In this document: positions 35,182 to 43,887 of the stretch, piece after piece
Layout: every line of letters starts with the position of its first letter
How positions within the stretch are numbered: position 1 is the stretch's first letter
DNA from: Rhizobium sp. J15
Lineage (GTDB): Bacteria; Pseudomonadota; Alphaproteobacteria; Rhizobiales; Rhizobiaceae
Assembly: GCF_002531825.1 (NCBI RefSeq)
Contig: NZ_NWSX01000008.1
Span: 124,001 to 188,000 of the forward strand
DNA length: 64,000 nucleotides
Reading direction: 5' to 3'
Program-made: the position numbers and the translations under genes
The notes under the pieces: generated by a model
Database searches by the model: none
What the model saw: the letters and a program-made list of their open reading frames with translations, nothing else
What the model was told of the DNA's origin: nothing

Positions 35182-35514
35182 ATGCGGCTGTTGATGATGT
35201 TCCTGATATCGCTCGGCGTCGCGTCTGGCCTCGCCCCGGCCTCCGCCTTTGCCGTCGACTGGACGAGATCCGTCACGTCAGACGTTCAACCCCTTTATCC
35301 CTACAAGGGCCTTCCCGGCGTCAAGGCGCAGCCGGACAAGAAGGAAGAGGAATCCTACAATTGCCGCACTGAAACCGTCCAGATCCGCCGCCGCTACGAC
35401 GAGATCTTCCGCTCCGGCGGCATGCCGACCTTGATGTACGTCTGCGAACGCGACGGCTTCATCTCCATGGGCGGCAAGGTTCCACTGCGCGGCCATTATC
35501 AGCCGGTGCGGTAG
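35182..35514 (+). CDS. Small secreted protein, function unknown
   Basis: This 110-aa protein has a clear signal peptide (residues 1-25, MFLISLGVASGLAPASAFA). The mature part is about 85 residues, rich in charged residues, with two Cys residues (YNCRTETV and YVCERDGF) that could form a disulfide. GGAGAG lies seven bases upstream of the ATG. It is 61 bases behind the Wzc-like gene on the same strand, so it may be cotranscribed and act in the periplasm. I do not recognise the family. Confidence 0.8.
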   Translation: MRLLMMFLISLGVASGLAPASAFAVDWTRSVTSDVQPLYPYKGLPGVKAQPDKKEEESYNCRTETVQIRRRYDEIFRSGGMPTLMYVCERDGFISMGGKVPLRGHYQPVR

Positions 35515-35519
35515 CCGCT

Positions 35520-36194
35520 TCAGCTGGTCGGCAAAGCCCCTGGATGCGAGCGCCGGAAACGTTCGGCCGGAAGCTCCATCTTGAGATAGTCGAAGCCCGC
35601 ATTTGCTTGCGATCGATCAACGACCGAATATTTGACTATGCCCGTTTCTTCGGTGCGCCGCAGCGGCAGGCTTTCGGCGGCTGCAAAGCCCAGCCGCCTG
35701 TAAAGGCCGATCGCCTTCTCATTATGGGAGAAGACCTGTAGCTCGGCGGTTTCGATCTCAAGTCCGGAAAACATCCATTCCAGCAAAGTCATGCCGCAAT
35801 GGAACATCAGGTTGCGGGTATCGCTCGCCCGGCCGCGGATGACGTTGTCGAATTCAGCCGCACCGTGCCGGATATTGCAAACGCCGAAATTGCCGAACCG
35901 GTTTCCGGCGGGATCGCAAATGACGAACAGGATCCGGTCGGCGGCGGGCAGGGAAATGCTTTCGAGCCAGCTGCGTGTGCGCTCCTCAGTGGCGGTAAAC
36001 TGCGTGAGGAAGAACGCCATCGACTGGTTTCGCCACGTCGTCAGGTCCTCGATCAGGCCGGGCTCATCGAGCATCGACCTGTCGATGCATTGCAGGTCGC
36101 CCACATGCTGGCCGCTATCGTTTCTGATAGGCAAGCGGAGCCGTTTACTCGGATCCCTATTTTCCTTCAGGCCGACGATATCGGTCCGCGTCAT
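35520..36194 (-). CDS. GNAT-family N-acetyltransferase (sugar cluster)
   Basis: This 224-aa protein has a GNAT domain (about residues 55-185): GNFGVCNIR strand, then the acetyl-CoA region and the closing HNEKAIGLYRRLGF motif near 150-163. It is the last of eight minus-strand genes, most with sugar-nucleotide functions. Together with the aminotransferase at 37011-38159 it suggests N-acylation of a 4-amino sugar; that link is inferred. It ends five bases from the opposing small secreted gene. Confidence 0.82.
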   Translation of the reverse strand: MTRTDIVGLKENRDPSKRLRLPIRNDSGQHVGDLQCIDRSMLDEPGLIEDLTTWRNQSMAFFLTQFTATEERTRSWLESISLPAADRILFVICDPAGNRFGNFGVCNIRHGAAEFDNVIRGRASDTRNLMFHCGMTLLEWMFSGLEIETAELQVFSHNEKAIGLYRRLGFAAAESLPLRRTEETGIVKYSVVDRSQANAGFDYLKMELPAERFRRSHPGALPTS

Positions 36195-36219
36195 GGGCGA
36201 TCCACACCTGTTCTTCCGG

Positions 36220-36978
36220 TTACGCCTTCCGGCAGACGCAATAGCCGCCTGGCGAAGAAGACAGAACGAGCTTGCCGTTGAGAACCGGATCGACTTCGAA
36301 GCGGTCGGTTTCGTTGAGATAGTCCGTAACCGCCTGCAGCGGCTCGTTGCCGCGCAGCCAGACCTTGGAACGCTTGGTGAATGCCTGCTCCTCGGTGAGG
36401 TGGCCGATGAGGGTGTCGGCGACGACGAGGTAACAGCCTTCAGTCACGAGCGGGCCGTAAGCACGGCATTCCGCCAGAACATGCTCGTAGGAATGGTCGC
36501 TGTCGAGCACCACCATCACGCGCGCGCCTGGCGGGATCTCGGCCTTGACGGCGGCGAGCACCTCGTCGTCGACGGAACCGCCCTGAATCATCTTGATCCG
36601 GTTCGACATAGGATGAGATTCGATCGATTCGCGATTGTGGGCGCGGATGTCGATGTCGACGCCGATGACCTTGGCCTTGTCGTTGCCGATGGCGGCGAGA
36701 ATCGATGCCATGAAGATCAACGAGCCACCGCGCGCGACGCCGGTTTCGATGATGACATCCGGCTTCGTCGCCCAGATGACTTCCTGGGTCGCGAGGATAT
36801 CGGCCGGCAGCTGGATAATCGGGACGCCCATCCATGACCAGAGATAGAAATAATCGAACTTGTCGAGCCCGATCAGCGTGTTGAGCGATTGCTGGAAGCT
36901 CGCTTCGTCCCTGCCGAGCGCCAGTGACATTTCCTGCTTGCGGGCTTCGAATTCGAGACGATCGTCCGTCGTGGTCAT
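36220..36978 (-). CDS. CmcI/rhamnosyl O-methyltransferase family protein
   Basis: This 252-aa protein resembles the cephalosporin hydroxylase CmcI family, which has a SAM-binding Rossmann fold: DVIIETGVARGGSLIFMASILAAIG (about 78-102), VIGVDIDIRAHN (acidic residue binding SAM ribose), and MVVLDSDHSYEHV with a putative metal-binding Asp-x-Asp-His. Many members in polysaccharide clusters O-methylate sugars. It sits between the GNAT and aminotransferase genes with short gaps, so a sugar O-methyltransferase acting in this pathway is inferred. Confidence 0.85.
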   Translation of the reverse strand: MTTTDDRLEFEARKQEMSLALGRDEASFQQSLNTLIGLDKFDYFYLWSWMGVPIIQLPADILATQEVIWATKPDVIIETGVARGGSLIFMASILAAIGNDKAKVIGVDIDIRAHNRESIESHPMSNRIKMIQGGSVDDEVLAAVKAEIPPGARVMVVLDSDHSYEHVLAECRAYGPLVTEGCYLVVADTLIGHLTEEQAFTKRSKVWLRGNEPLQAVTDYLNETDRFEVDPVLNGKLVLSSSPGGYCVCRKA

Positions 36979-37010
36979 GACTATTCTTTGTCCTTCACTC
37001 TATAGCTGTC

Positions 37011-38159
37011 TTAGGCCGGCTGCTGCAACGCCGTGCTGTTGTGGTAGGTTCGCCCGGCCGCCAGATCGATCAGTGTTGCCGCCACCCGGTCGATATCGGC
37101 TTCGCTCATGTCGTGATAGCTCGGCAGGTTGATCGCGCGCCCGGGAATGTTCCAGGCGTTCACGTTCTCAGGCCGGTCCTCGAACATGGAGAGGCTGGAA
37201 AGGGGATAGAAGAAGACGCGCGCGTCGATATTGGCGGCCTCGAAGGCCTGCTGCATCATCTCGCGGGTAATGCCCGTCGAGGGATGAAAGACTGCGGTCG
37301 GCATCCACGCGCCGTTGATCGTGCCGCTGTATTCCGGGTTCATCGAGATGCCGGGCAGGCTGGAAAGCCGGACCATGTAGGCGGCGAGGATTTCCCGCTT
37401 GCGGGCGATGAGCTCTTCGATGCGCTCAAGCTGCGCGCAGCCGATGGCCGCCTGGATGTTGGACATCTTGTACTTGAAGCCGATCTCGTCGGGCCAGAAC
37501 TGCTTGGTCTGGCCGCGCGCGCGGCCGTGATTGCTGAGCGTCAGCACGCGCTCGTAGAGCGCGGCGTCGCTGGTAACGAATATGCCGCCTTCGCCTGTCG
37601 TCAGCGTCTTGGTCCCGTGGAAGGAGAAGGTGCCGAAGGCGCCCATCGAACCCGCCCGGCGCCCGTGATAGACGGAGCCGATCGCCTCTGCTGCATCCTC
37701 GATGACCGGAATGCCGGTGCGTTTGCCGATCTCGAGCAGAGCATCCATGTCGCAGAGATTGCCGTATATGTGGGTCGCGATGATTGCCTTGGTTTTCGGG
37801 GTGATGTGCCGCTCGACCTCGCGCGGATCGATGCACCAGGAATCCGGCAGCACGTCGACGAAGACCGGCTTGGCGCCGAGATGAAAGATCGGCGAGACGG
37901 TGGCGACCCAGTTGGTGTCGGCAAGGATCACTTCGTCGCCTTTGCTGACGCCGAGTGCGGCCAGACCCATGTGCATGGCGCCGGTGCAGCTCGATGTCGC
38001 AATGGCGAAGTCGCTGCCGAGATAGGTTTTGAAGTCGCGTTCGAAGCGGTTGATGTAGTCGTAACAGCGCGCGCCCCAGCCGGTTTCTGCCGCGTCCGTG
38101 GCATAATCGGTTTCAAGCTGGGTGATGGAGGGCTTTGTGTAGAAGATCCTGTTTGTCAT
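37011..38159 (-). CDS. DegT/DnrJ/EryC1/StrS-family sugar aminotransferase
   Basis: This 382-aa PLP enzyme has the PLP-lysine motif SFHGTKTLTTGEGG near residue 183, where Lys forms the internal aldimine. Other motifs include VIEDAAEAIGSVYHG (Asp for PLP nitrogen) and an N-terminal SSCTGAMHMGLAALG. The Lys shows it is a true aminotransferase, not an RfbH/ColD-type dehydrase, where His replaces Lys. It would aminate a keto-sugar nucleotide, likely the 4-keto product of RfbG. GC and codon use are normal for the window. Confidence 0.92.
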   Translation of the reverse strand: MTNRIFYTKPSITQLETDYATDAAETGWGARCYDYINRFERDFKTYLGSDFAIATSSCTGAMHMGLAALGVSKGDEVILADTNWVATVSPIFHLGAKPVFVDVLPDSWCIDPREVERHITPKTKAIIATHIYGNLCDMDALLEIGKRTGIPVIEDAAEAIGSVYHGRRAGSMGAFGTFSFHGTKTLTTGEGGIFVTSDAALYERVLTLSNHGRARGQTKQFWPDEIGFKYKMSNIQAAIGCAQLERIEELIARKREILAAYMVRLSSLPGISMNPEYSGTINGAWMPTAVFHPSTGITREMMQQAFEAANIDARVFFYPLSSLSMFEDRPENVNAWNIPGRAINLPSYHDMSEADIDRVAATLIDLAAGRTYHNSTALQQPA

Positions 38160-38234
38160 GCCGCTATTTCTGTTGAATTGAAGTCAAGACGCAGGCGCCT
38201 GCCACGACACTAGTTTTTGAAACTGGTGCCAGGC

Positions 38235-39473
38235 TCACATGAGAACGTGCCGAGCAATGTCGTGCTCGTGGAACACGAGATTGGGCAGGTAACCGAGAGC
38301 CACGAAATATTCCCGGTCCCTTTCGACGCTGACGAAGACGGCTGTGCTTTCCAGTGGGCTATCGGTGAGTTCCGTCGTTACCTTCACCTTTTCGCTGAGG
38401 CCGAGTTCCCGCATCAGATTTTCGAGTGCGATGATTTCCGTGAAGCCGGCAAGAAGCAGCGTATCGATTCCGATTGCCGAATTCACCTCGCTGACGAGCG
38501 TCTGGATGGCGACCATCAGGGGCAGCCCTTCGCGGAAGGGGCGGATCTCCGGGTGGTCAAGCATCCCGCCCCACATGACACGCGTATAGAGTTCATACGC
38601 CTTGATGAAATTCTTGCGCGCCGCCCAGAAGCGGAAGGCGACTGCCATGCGGTTGAGCGTGAAGATCTTGCACATCTCCTCATACTTGAGGCGTGTCTCG
38701 GGCGTTAGATTCAGTGCGCCGCGTCTGGCCCCGGTGTAGAGAAAATATTCAAGCCCTCCGCGATACCGGTCCCAGCTCGTCATAACATCGTTGGTGCCTT
38801 CCTGAGGGCGGTCGCGAACGATCGCCGAATTGGCGATGGAGCGATAGAATGGCCGTTGCAGGAAGGCGACCGCACCTTGATCGAGGAAATGCGCAAGGAA
38901 CGGGAACGGATAGAAGCAAATATCTCGCGGAATCCAGGCCGATCGCAGCGCCGACGCGCGGTAGATAGCGATTTCCGGAAAGATGTGGCGTTCGAATATA
39001 TAGTGGAAGACTTCAGTGAAGCTGCCATGCGCAAACTTCCGGCTCTCTTCGACATTGTAGAACTTTGTGATATCGGTTTTGGCGACTTCGTCATAGAGGA
39101 ACCACGGCGCATGGGCGCAGCTTACGTCTTGGTTCTCATCGAGATATTTGACGGTTTCAGCCACCGCATCCGGAATCAGTATGTCGTCGTCCGCGAGATA
39201 GATGAGGTATTCGCCCCTGCCGAGGCGCAGGGCGCTCGTGACGTTGGCGTTGGCGCCCGCATTGATCTCACGCTTGTAATAGCGGATCGGCAATCCGTGG
39301 CCGATGAACTCCTCGACAACCTGCTGGGTGTCGTCGGTGGAGGCATTATCGCAGATGACGATCTCGAAGGGAAAGTCGAACCTGTAATCGTTCCGGCAAT
39401 AGGTCAGCGCGTTTCTGAGGTAGGCTTCGCGATTGTACGTCGGGATGCAAATGCTCAGTTTAATGCCGCTCAA
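38235..39473 (-). CDS. Family 2 glycosyltransferase, TTG start
   Basis: This 412-aa protein has a GT-A fold at the N-terminus: LSICIPTYNREAYLRNAL, EIVICDNASTDDTQ and the metal-binding region LIYLADDDILIPDA near residues 90-103. The C-terminal half (about 200-412) is long and unrecognised. The start is taken as TTG at 39473 because AGGAG lies exactly seven bases upstream, while the next in-frame ATG-type start upstream would be deep inside the epimerase gene. It overlaps the epimerase stop by 14 bases. It probably transfers the CDP-activated sugar made by this operon. Confidence 0.85.
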   Translation of the reverse strand: MSGIKLSICIPTYNREAYLRNALTYCRNDYRFDFPFEIVICDNASTDDTQQVVEEFIGHGLPIRYYKREINAGANANVTSALRLGRGEYLIYLADDDILIPDAVAETVKYLDENQDVSCAHAPWFLYDEVAKTDITKFYNVEESRKFAHGSFTEVFHYIFERHIFPEIAIYRASALRSAWIPRDICFYPFPFLAHFLDQGAVAFLQRPFYRSIANSAIVRDRPQEGTNDVMTSWDRYRGGLEYFLYTGARRGALNLTPETRLKYEEMCKIFTLNRMAVAFRFWAARKNFIKAYELYTRVMWGGMLDHPEIRPFREGLPLMVAIQTLVSEVNSAIGIDTLLLAGFTEIIALENLMRELGLSEKVKVTTELTDSPLESTAVFVSVERDREYFVALGYLPNLVFHEHDIARHVLM

Positions 39474-40011
39474 AGTTTCTCTCCTGGCTGTAGCTTTCAA
39501 GCGCGGCGTCGCGCTCGCTGATGATGACTGGCGTAAAAGGCCAGGCGATAGAAAACGCGGAATCGTCCCAGCGGACGCCACGGGCAAGTTCCGGTGCGTA
39601 GGCTTCCGACATCTGGTAGAAGAGCTCGCAGTCGTCCTCGAGCGTCAGGAAGCCGTGTGCGCAACCGGCGGGAATGTAGAAGGCGTTGCGCCGGGCCGCA
39701 TCGAGCTCCGCAGCGGCCCAGGTAAGATAGCTCGGCGAATCCGCCCTCAGATCGAGTGCCACGTCGAAGACCCGGCCGCGCACGGCCCTGACGAGTTTCG
39801 CCTCCGGCTTCGGGTCGGCCTGATAGTGCATGCCGCGCAGCGTCCCGCGCCTGTGGTTCTGGGAGACGTTGCACTGCGGATAGACCGAGGCGAGTCCGTG
39901 AGCGGCGAAGCTTTCCGCGCAGAAGGTCCGCGCAAACATCCCGCGGTCGTCGGCGCGTTCCTCGACCTCGACGACGAAGGCGCCTCCAACCGCGGTCGGC
40001 ACAAATCTCAT
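39460..40011 (-). CDS. dTDP-4-dehydrorhamnose 3,5-epimerase family (RfbC-like)
   Basis: This 183-aa cupin-fold epimerase has the catalytic His in TLRGMHYQ near residue 62 and the substrate-site AGCAHGFLTLED near 120. The catalytic Tyr region FYQMSEAY is present. True RfbC acts on dTDP sugars; here the neighbours make CDP sugars, so it likely epimerises the CDP-4-keto-6-deoxy-hexose before or after C-methylation. Its start overlaps the C-methyltransferase stop by 4 bases. Confidence 0.88.
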   Translation of the reverse strand: MRFVPTAVGGAFVVEVEERADDRGMFARTFCAESFAAHGLASVYPQCNVSQNHRRGTLRGMHYQADPKPEAKLVRAVRGRVFDVALDLRADSPSYLTWAAAELDAARRNAFYIPAGCAHGFLTLEDDCELFYQMSEAYAPELARGVRWDDSAFSIAWPFTPVIISERDAALESYSQERNFERH

Positions 40012-41243
40012 CCGAGCACCGTCAATTCAGGCACCGCGACGGCAAAGCGTCCGCCCCAGGCGACGACCTTGCTGTTGCCGGAAACCACCTCGTTCTTGAT
40101 GTTCCAGGGCAGGATCAGCACGTAGTCCGGCTTGGTTTCTTCCATCTTTTCCGGCGCATAGATCGGCAGCTTGCTGCCCGGCAGATAGTGGCCCTGCTTG
40201 TGCGGATTGCGATCGACAACATAGGCGATGAGGTCGGTGCCGACACCGCAGAAGTTCAGCAGCGTGTTACCCTTGGCGGCGGCGCCGTAGGCTGCGACGC
40301 TCTTGCCGTTCCGCTTGGCTTCGTTGAGGAAGGCGAGCAGCCCTTCCTTGATCGGCGCGACATGGCTTTGGAAGGCCTCGTAGGTTTCCGTCCTGTCGAA
40401 GCCGGCCGCCTTTTCATCGGCCCGCACCTTGGCAAGGCCATCGCCGATCGCGTGGGCTGTCGAGGCCGCGCGGCAGGCAAGGATGCGCAGGCTGCCGCCA
40501 TGGGTCGGCAGTTCCTCGACGTCGAACACCTTCAGGCCATGAGCGGCGAAGACCTTTTCGACGGCGAGCAGTGAAAGATAATAGAAATGCTCGTGATAGA
40601 CCGTGTCGAACTGGATACTTTCCATCAGCCGCAGGAGATGTGGAAATTCGACGCTGACGACGCCGTCGGGCTTCAGCACGGCCGAAAGCCCGCCGACGAA
40701 ATCGTTGATGTCGGGCACATGGGCAAGCACATTGTTGCCGATGACGATATCGGCGGCATGTCCGCGCGAAACGAGATCGGCGGCCGTCGCCTTGCCGAAG
40801 AAGCGCGCCTCCGTCGGCACGCCGATGCCGCGGGCGACCTCGGCGACGTTTTCGGCCGGCTCGATGCCGAGCACCGGCACGCCCGCCTCGACGAAATGCT
40901 TCAGCAGGTAGCCGTCATTGCTCGCCACTTCGATGACTTGTGATGTCGCGCCAAGGCCGAAGCGCTCGCGGGCCATGATGGTGAACCGGCGCGCATGCTC
41001 CACCCAGCTGTCGCTGTAGGAGGAGAAATAGGCATAGTGGCTGAAAATGTCCTCCGGCGGAACGAAGGCATCGGCCTGCACCAGCCAGCATTCCGAGCAC
41101 ACGAAGGCGCGCAACGGATAGGACGGCTCCGGCTGCGTGAGTTGCTCTGCCGTCAGATAGGCATTGGCGAGCGGCGTCGAGCCGAGATCGACGAAACGAT
41201 GCTTCAGCGGAGCATCGCAAAACCGGCAATTGTGCGCTGTCAT
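40008..41243 (-). CDS. SAM-dependent sugar C-methyltransferase (TylC3/NovU-like)
   Basis: This 411-aa protein has three parts. There is an N-terminal Cys4 zinc site (NCRFCDAPL with CSECWLVQ, about residues 4-52), a central Rossmann domain with VIEVASNDGYLLKHF near 103-117, and a C-terminal domain containing YGAAAKGNTLLNF near 318-330. This order is that of sugar C-3 methyltransferases acting on 4-keto-6-deoxy sugar nucleotides. It overlaps the dehydratase gene upstream and the epimerase gene downstream, each by 4 bases. Confidence 0.9.
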   Translation of the reverse strand: MTAHNCRFCDAPLKHRFVDLGSTPLANAYLTAEQLTQPEPSYPLRAFVCSECWLVQADAFVPPEDIFSHYAYFSSYSDSWVEHARRFTIMARERFGLGATSQVIEVASNDGYLLKHFVEAGVPVLGIEPAENVAEVARGIGVPTEARFFGKATAADLVSRGHAADIVIGNNVLAHVPDINDFVGGLSAVLKPDGVVSVEFPHLLRLMESIQFDTVYHEHFYYLSLLAVEKVFAAHGLKVFDVEELPTHGGSLRILACRAASTAHAIGDGLAKVRADEKAAGFDRTETYEAFQSHVAPIKEGLLAFLNEAKRNGKSVAAYGAAAKGNTLLNFCGVGTDLIAYVVDRNPHKQGHYLPGSKLPIYAPEKMEETKPDYVLILPWNIKNEVVSGNSKVVAWGGRFAVAVPELTVLG

Positions 41244-42313
41244 GATACTGCTTCCTCATATGCCGCGATCTGGCCGAGCGAGAAGGCGCGCATGTCTTCG
41301 CCCTCGCGGTTGGCCTTGTACCAGGCGGCAGTCCAGTCGATGGTCTGTTGCAGGCTGAGGCGTGGCCGCCAGCCGATGGTGTCGAGCGCGAGCGCGGAAC
41401 TCAGCGTCAGCGCCGGCGCTTCGGGCAGGTGTTCGCCCGGCGCAAGCCGCCACACGTCTTCGACGTTATGCGCGCGCCCGAGAGCTTCGGCGAGTTCGGA
41501 AACGGTGGCGAAGCTTTCGGGATGCGGGCCGAAATTCAGCGCATCCGGCAGATTCCTGTCGCACGCTTCCGTCAGCGCTTCGGCGAAGCTGAGATAGCCG
41601 CCAAGCGGCTCCAGCACATGCTGCCAAGGGCGGATCGCCTCGGGATAGCGCAGCATGATCGGCTGGCCGCCTTCGAAGGCACGGATGAAATCCGGGATCA
41701 GCCGGTCCCTGGACCAGTCGCCGCCGCCGATGACGTTACCGGCGCGCACCGTGGCGAGCTTGATATCGCGTCCCTTGAAGAAACTGTCGCGATAGCTTTG
41801 GCAGACGAGTTCGGTGCAGGCCTTGGAGTTGCTGTAAGGATCCTTGCCGCCGAGCGTGTCGGTTTCGACGAAAGGTATGCCGCTGCCATTGTTGGCATAG
41901 ACCTTGTCGGAGGTGATGACGAGCACCGTTTTGACGGAGGGCGCCTGCCTCACTGCGTCGAGAACATTCGCCGTTCCCATGACATTGGTCGAGAAGGTTT
42001 CGGCTGGGCTCTCATAGGAGCGCCGCACCAGCGCCTGCGCCGCCATATGAATGACGATCTCCGGCTCGAAGCTTTGAAAGACGTCAAGAAGTGCGCTGGC
42101 ATCACGAATATCGATGATATGGTGGCCGCGATCGTCCCAGGGAGCGAGTTTCCGGTAGAGCGACGGTTCGGTCTCCGGCGCCAGCGAAACCGCGGCGACA
42201 TCAGCGCCAAGGCGCTCCAGCCAAAGGGAGAGCCAGGATCCCTTGAAGCCGGTATGTCCGGTCAGGAAGACCCGCCGCCCTTTCCAGAAGTCCCTCAGGC
42301 CCATAGCTTCCAC
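41240..42313 (-). CDS. rfbG: CDP-glucose 4,6-dehydratase
   Basis: This 357-aa extended short-chain dehydrogenase uses bound NAD to make CDP-4-keto-6-deoxyglucose. It has the Rossmann motif LTGHTGFKGSWL (about 17-28), VIHMAAQALVRRSYESP, the TSDKVYAN stretch and the catalytic YSNSK near residue 160. The frame begins GTG with AAAGG four bases ahead; an ATG at 42304, four codons in, is an alternative. It overlaps the end of rfbF. Confidence 0.93.
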   Translation of the reverse strand: MEAMGLRDFWKGRRVFLTGHTGFKGSWLSLWLERLGADVAAVSLAPETEPSLYRKLAPWDDRGHHIIDIRDASALLDVFQSFEPEIVIHMAAQALVRRSYESPAETFSTNVMGTANVLDAVRQAPSVKTVLVITSDKVYANNGSGIPFVETDTLGGKDPYSNSKACTELVCQSYRDSFFKGRDIKLATVRAGNVIGGGDWSRDRLIPDFIRAFEGGQPIMLRYPEAIRPWQHVLEPLGGYLSFAEALTEACDRNLPDALNFGPHPESFATVSELAEALGRAHNVEDVWRLAPGEHLPEAPALTLSSALALDTIGWRPRLSLQQTIDWTAAWYKANREGEDMRAFSLGQIAAYEEAVS

Positions 42314-43068
42314 GGCGCCTTTCCGGAATTCCAGAGTTCCTCCAGATGGGTGCGCTCGCGAAGCGTATCCATCGGCTGCCAGAAGCCGTCATGCTTGAAG
42401 GCGGCAAGCTGGTTGTTGGTGGCGAGCCACTCCAATGGTCCGGCTTCCCAGATCGTGTCGTCGGTCGGGATGAGATCGATCACCGAAGGGTCGAGCACGA
42501 AGAAGCCGCCGTTAATACGCTGGCCGTCGCCTCTCGGTTTCTCCACGAAGGAGGTGATGAACTGACCTTCGATATTGGTGGCGCCGTAACGTCCGGGCGG
42601 GGTTACCGCGCACATCGTCGCCTTCAGGCCATGATCGCGATGGAAGGCGACCTCGGCGGCAATGTCGATGTCGCCGACACCGTCGCCATAAGTCATGCAG
42701 AAGGGTTCGCCTGGTGTCAGATACTCGCGAATGCGCCCCAGACGGCCGCCGGTCATCGAATGCATACCGGTATCGACTACGGTCACGCGCCAGTTCGGTC
42801 GTTTGCCGCCGTGATAGTTGATATTGTTGGCGCCGAGGTCGACGGTGATGTCGCTGTGATGCAGAACAAGGTTTACGAAGTATTCCTTGATCATGTAGCC
42901 CTTGTAGCCGGCGCAGATGATGAAATCATTCAGCCCGTGATGGGCATAGATGTTCATGATGTGCCAGAGGATCGGCATGCCGCCGATCTCGACCAAGGGC
43001 TTGGGCCGCACGCTGGTCTCTTCGGCAAGACGCGAGCCAAGGCCACCGGCGAGAATTACGACTTTCAT
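42295..43068 (-). CDS. rfbF: Glucose-1-phosphate cytidylyltransferase
   Basis: This 257-aa nucleotidyltransferase makes CDP-glucose from CTP and glucose 1-phosphate. It has the N-terminal signature VILAGGLGSRLAEETSVRPKPL with the catalytic Arg and Lys, MTYGDGVGDID (metal Asp) near 110-120, and the rfbF-typical length. It is the first gene of the eight-gene CDP-sugar run and lies 359 bases from the DUF982 gene, so the operon promoter should lie in 43069-43200. Confidence 0.95.
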   Translation of the reverse strand: MKVVILAGGLGSRLAEETSVRPKPLVEIGGMPILWHIMNIYAHHGLNDFIICAGYKGYMIKEYFVNLVLHHSDITVDLGANNINYHGGKRPNWRVTVVDTGMHSMTGGRLGRIREYLTPGEPFCMTYGDGVGDIDIAAEVAFHRDHGLKATMCAVTPPGRYGATNIEGQFITSFVEKPRGDGQRINGGFFVLDPSVIDLIPTDDTIWEAGPLEWLATNNQLAAFKHDGFWQPMDTLRERTHLEELWNSGKAPWKLWA

Positions 43069-43427
43069 CCCAAGCGAACTCCAGAGTGTCTAGCGATAGT
43101 CACGGCTTCCCGCAGGCTCTCGCCGAGATCCCGACAGGCGGGATGACTCTCTTCGGGCGAAACGGCCGTATGTTCATCCTCGTCCCGGTATCCGATTTCG
43201 TTCTTGTGCGAGGCTTGCGAGGGATGTGACGTGGAAGCGGCGCGCTTTCTTACAAGCTTATGCATTGAGCAATGGAACAGCTGAGCTTGATCGCAGCGTT
43301 CACGCACCTCGCTGCCGAGGCGGTCAAAACAAGAAAACCGTTCTGTCCGGTAACGATGCCGCTTTCGCCTTGCGCGGCACGCTAATTGCATTACTACTAA
43401 TATTCTAATCCTTGTGGAGAAAGTGCC
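43069..43427. other. 359-base gap with no supported gene
   Basis: The gap separates rfbF (minus) from the DUF982 gene (plus), so it must hold divergent promoters. Frames within it lack start signals and protein character. The distal part (43370-43410) is AT-rich next to the DUF982 start. I see no clear operator. Confidence 0.4.
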
Positions 43428-43718
43428 ATGCAATGGGACACATCGGTGGATTTTGCACCTCTCGTTCTCTTTGTCAGGGGCCGGGGAAAGATCGTCCGGA
43501 CGCTCCGGGACGCAGCCGAGGTTCTGATGATCGAATGGCCGCTTGACGACGGAGAGGAATACGTCGCGGCCGTGAAGGCTTGCGCCGATGCCATCACCGG
43601 GCAGGCCGGAATGGACGAACTCAGGGACTTGCTTCTGAGAGCCGCCAGAGAAGCCGGCATCGTGGTTTTGTCGGTGATTGCCGATGGCGGGAAGACTGCG
43701 CCACACATGGCAGCGTGA
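43428..43718 (+). CDS. DUF982 family protein
   Basis: This 96-aa protein follows the DUF982 pattern found almost only in rhizobia and relatives: a strand with VLFVRGRGKIVRTLRDAAEVLMIEWPLDDGEEYVAAVKACADAITG, then a helical AAREAGI region. GGAGAAAG precedes the ATG. Function is unknown. It stands alone between the sugar operon and the tRNA gene. Confidence 0.85.
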   Translation: MQWDTSVDFAPLVLFVRGRGKIVRTLRDAAEVLMIEWPLDDGEEYVAAVKACADAITGQAGMDELRDLLLRAAREAGIVVLSVIADGGKTAPHMAA

Positions 43719-43887
43719 AGGCCGGGAATCACGCCATCATATGCTGCCCGGGTTCGGCTTTCAGAACCAGCATCATGAAACAAGCCATGTCGATAAAGCG
43801 CATCGTCAACGGCCTTCGTTCGAAGGCGCCAATGCTCAATTTTTGGCAGGTCTAGTTATCTGATCTCGGTAGCGATCAAGATTGGAA

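Noticed and set aside
37011..38159. RfbH-type 3-dehydrase
   Set aside because: The PLP lysine is present in the SFHGTKTL motif and no iron-sulfur cysteine set is seen, so it is an aminotransferase.
43397..43783. Minus-strand frame over the DUF982 gene
   Set aside because: The plus strand has a Shine-Dalgarno and DUF982 pattern; the minus frame has neither.
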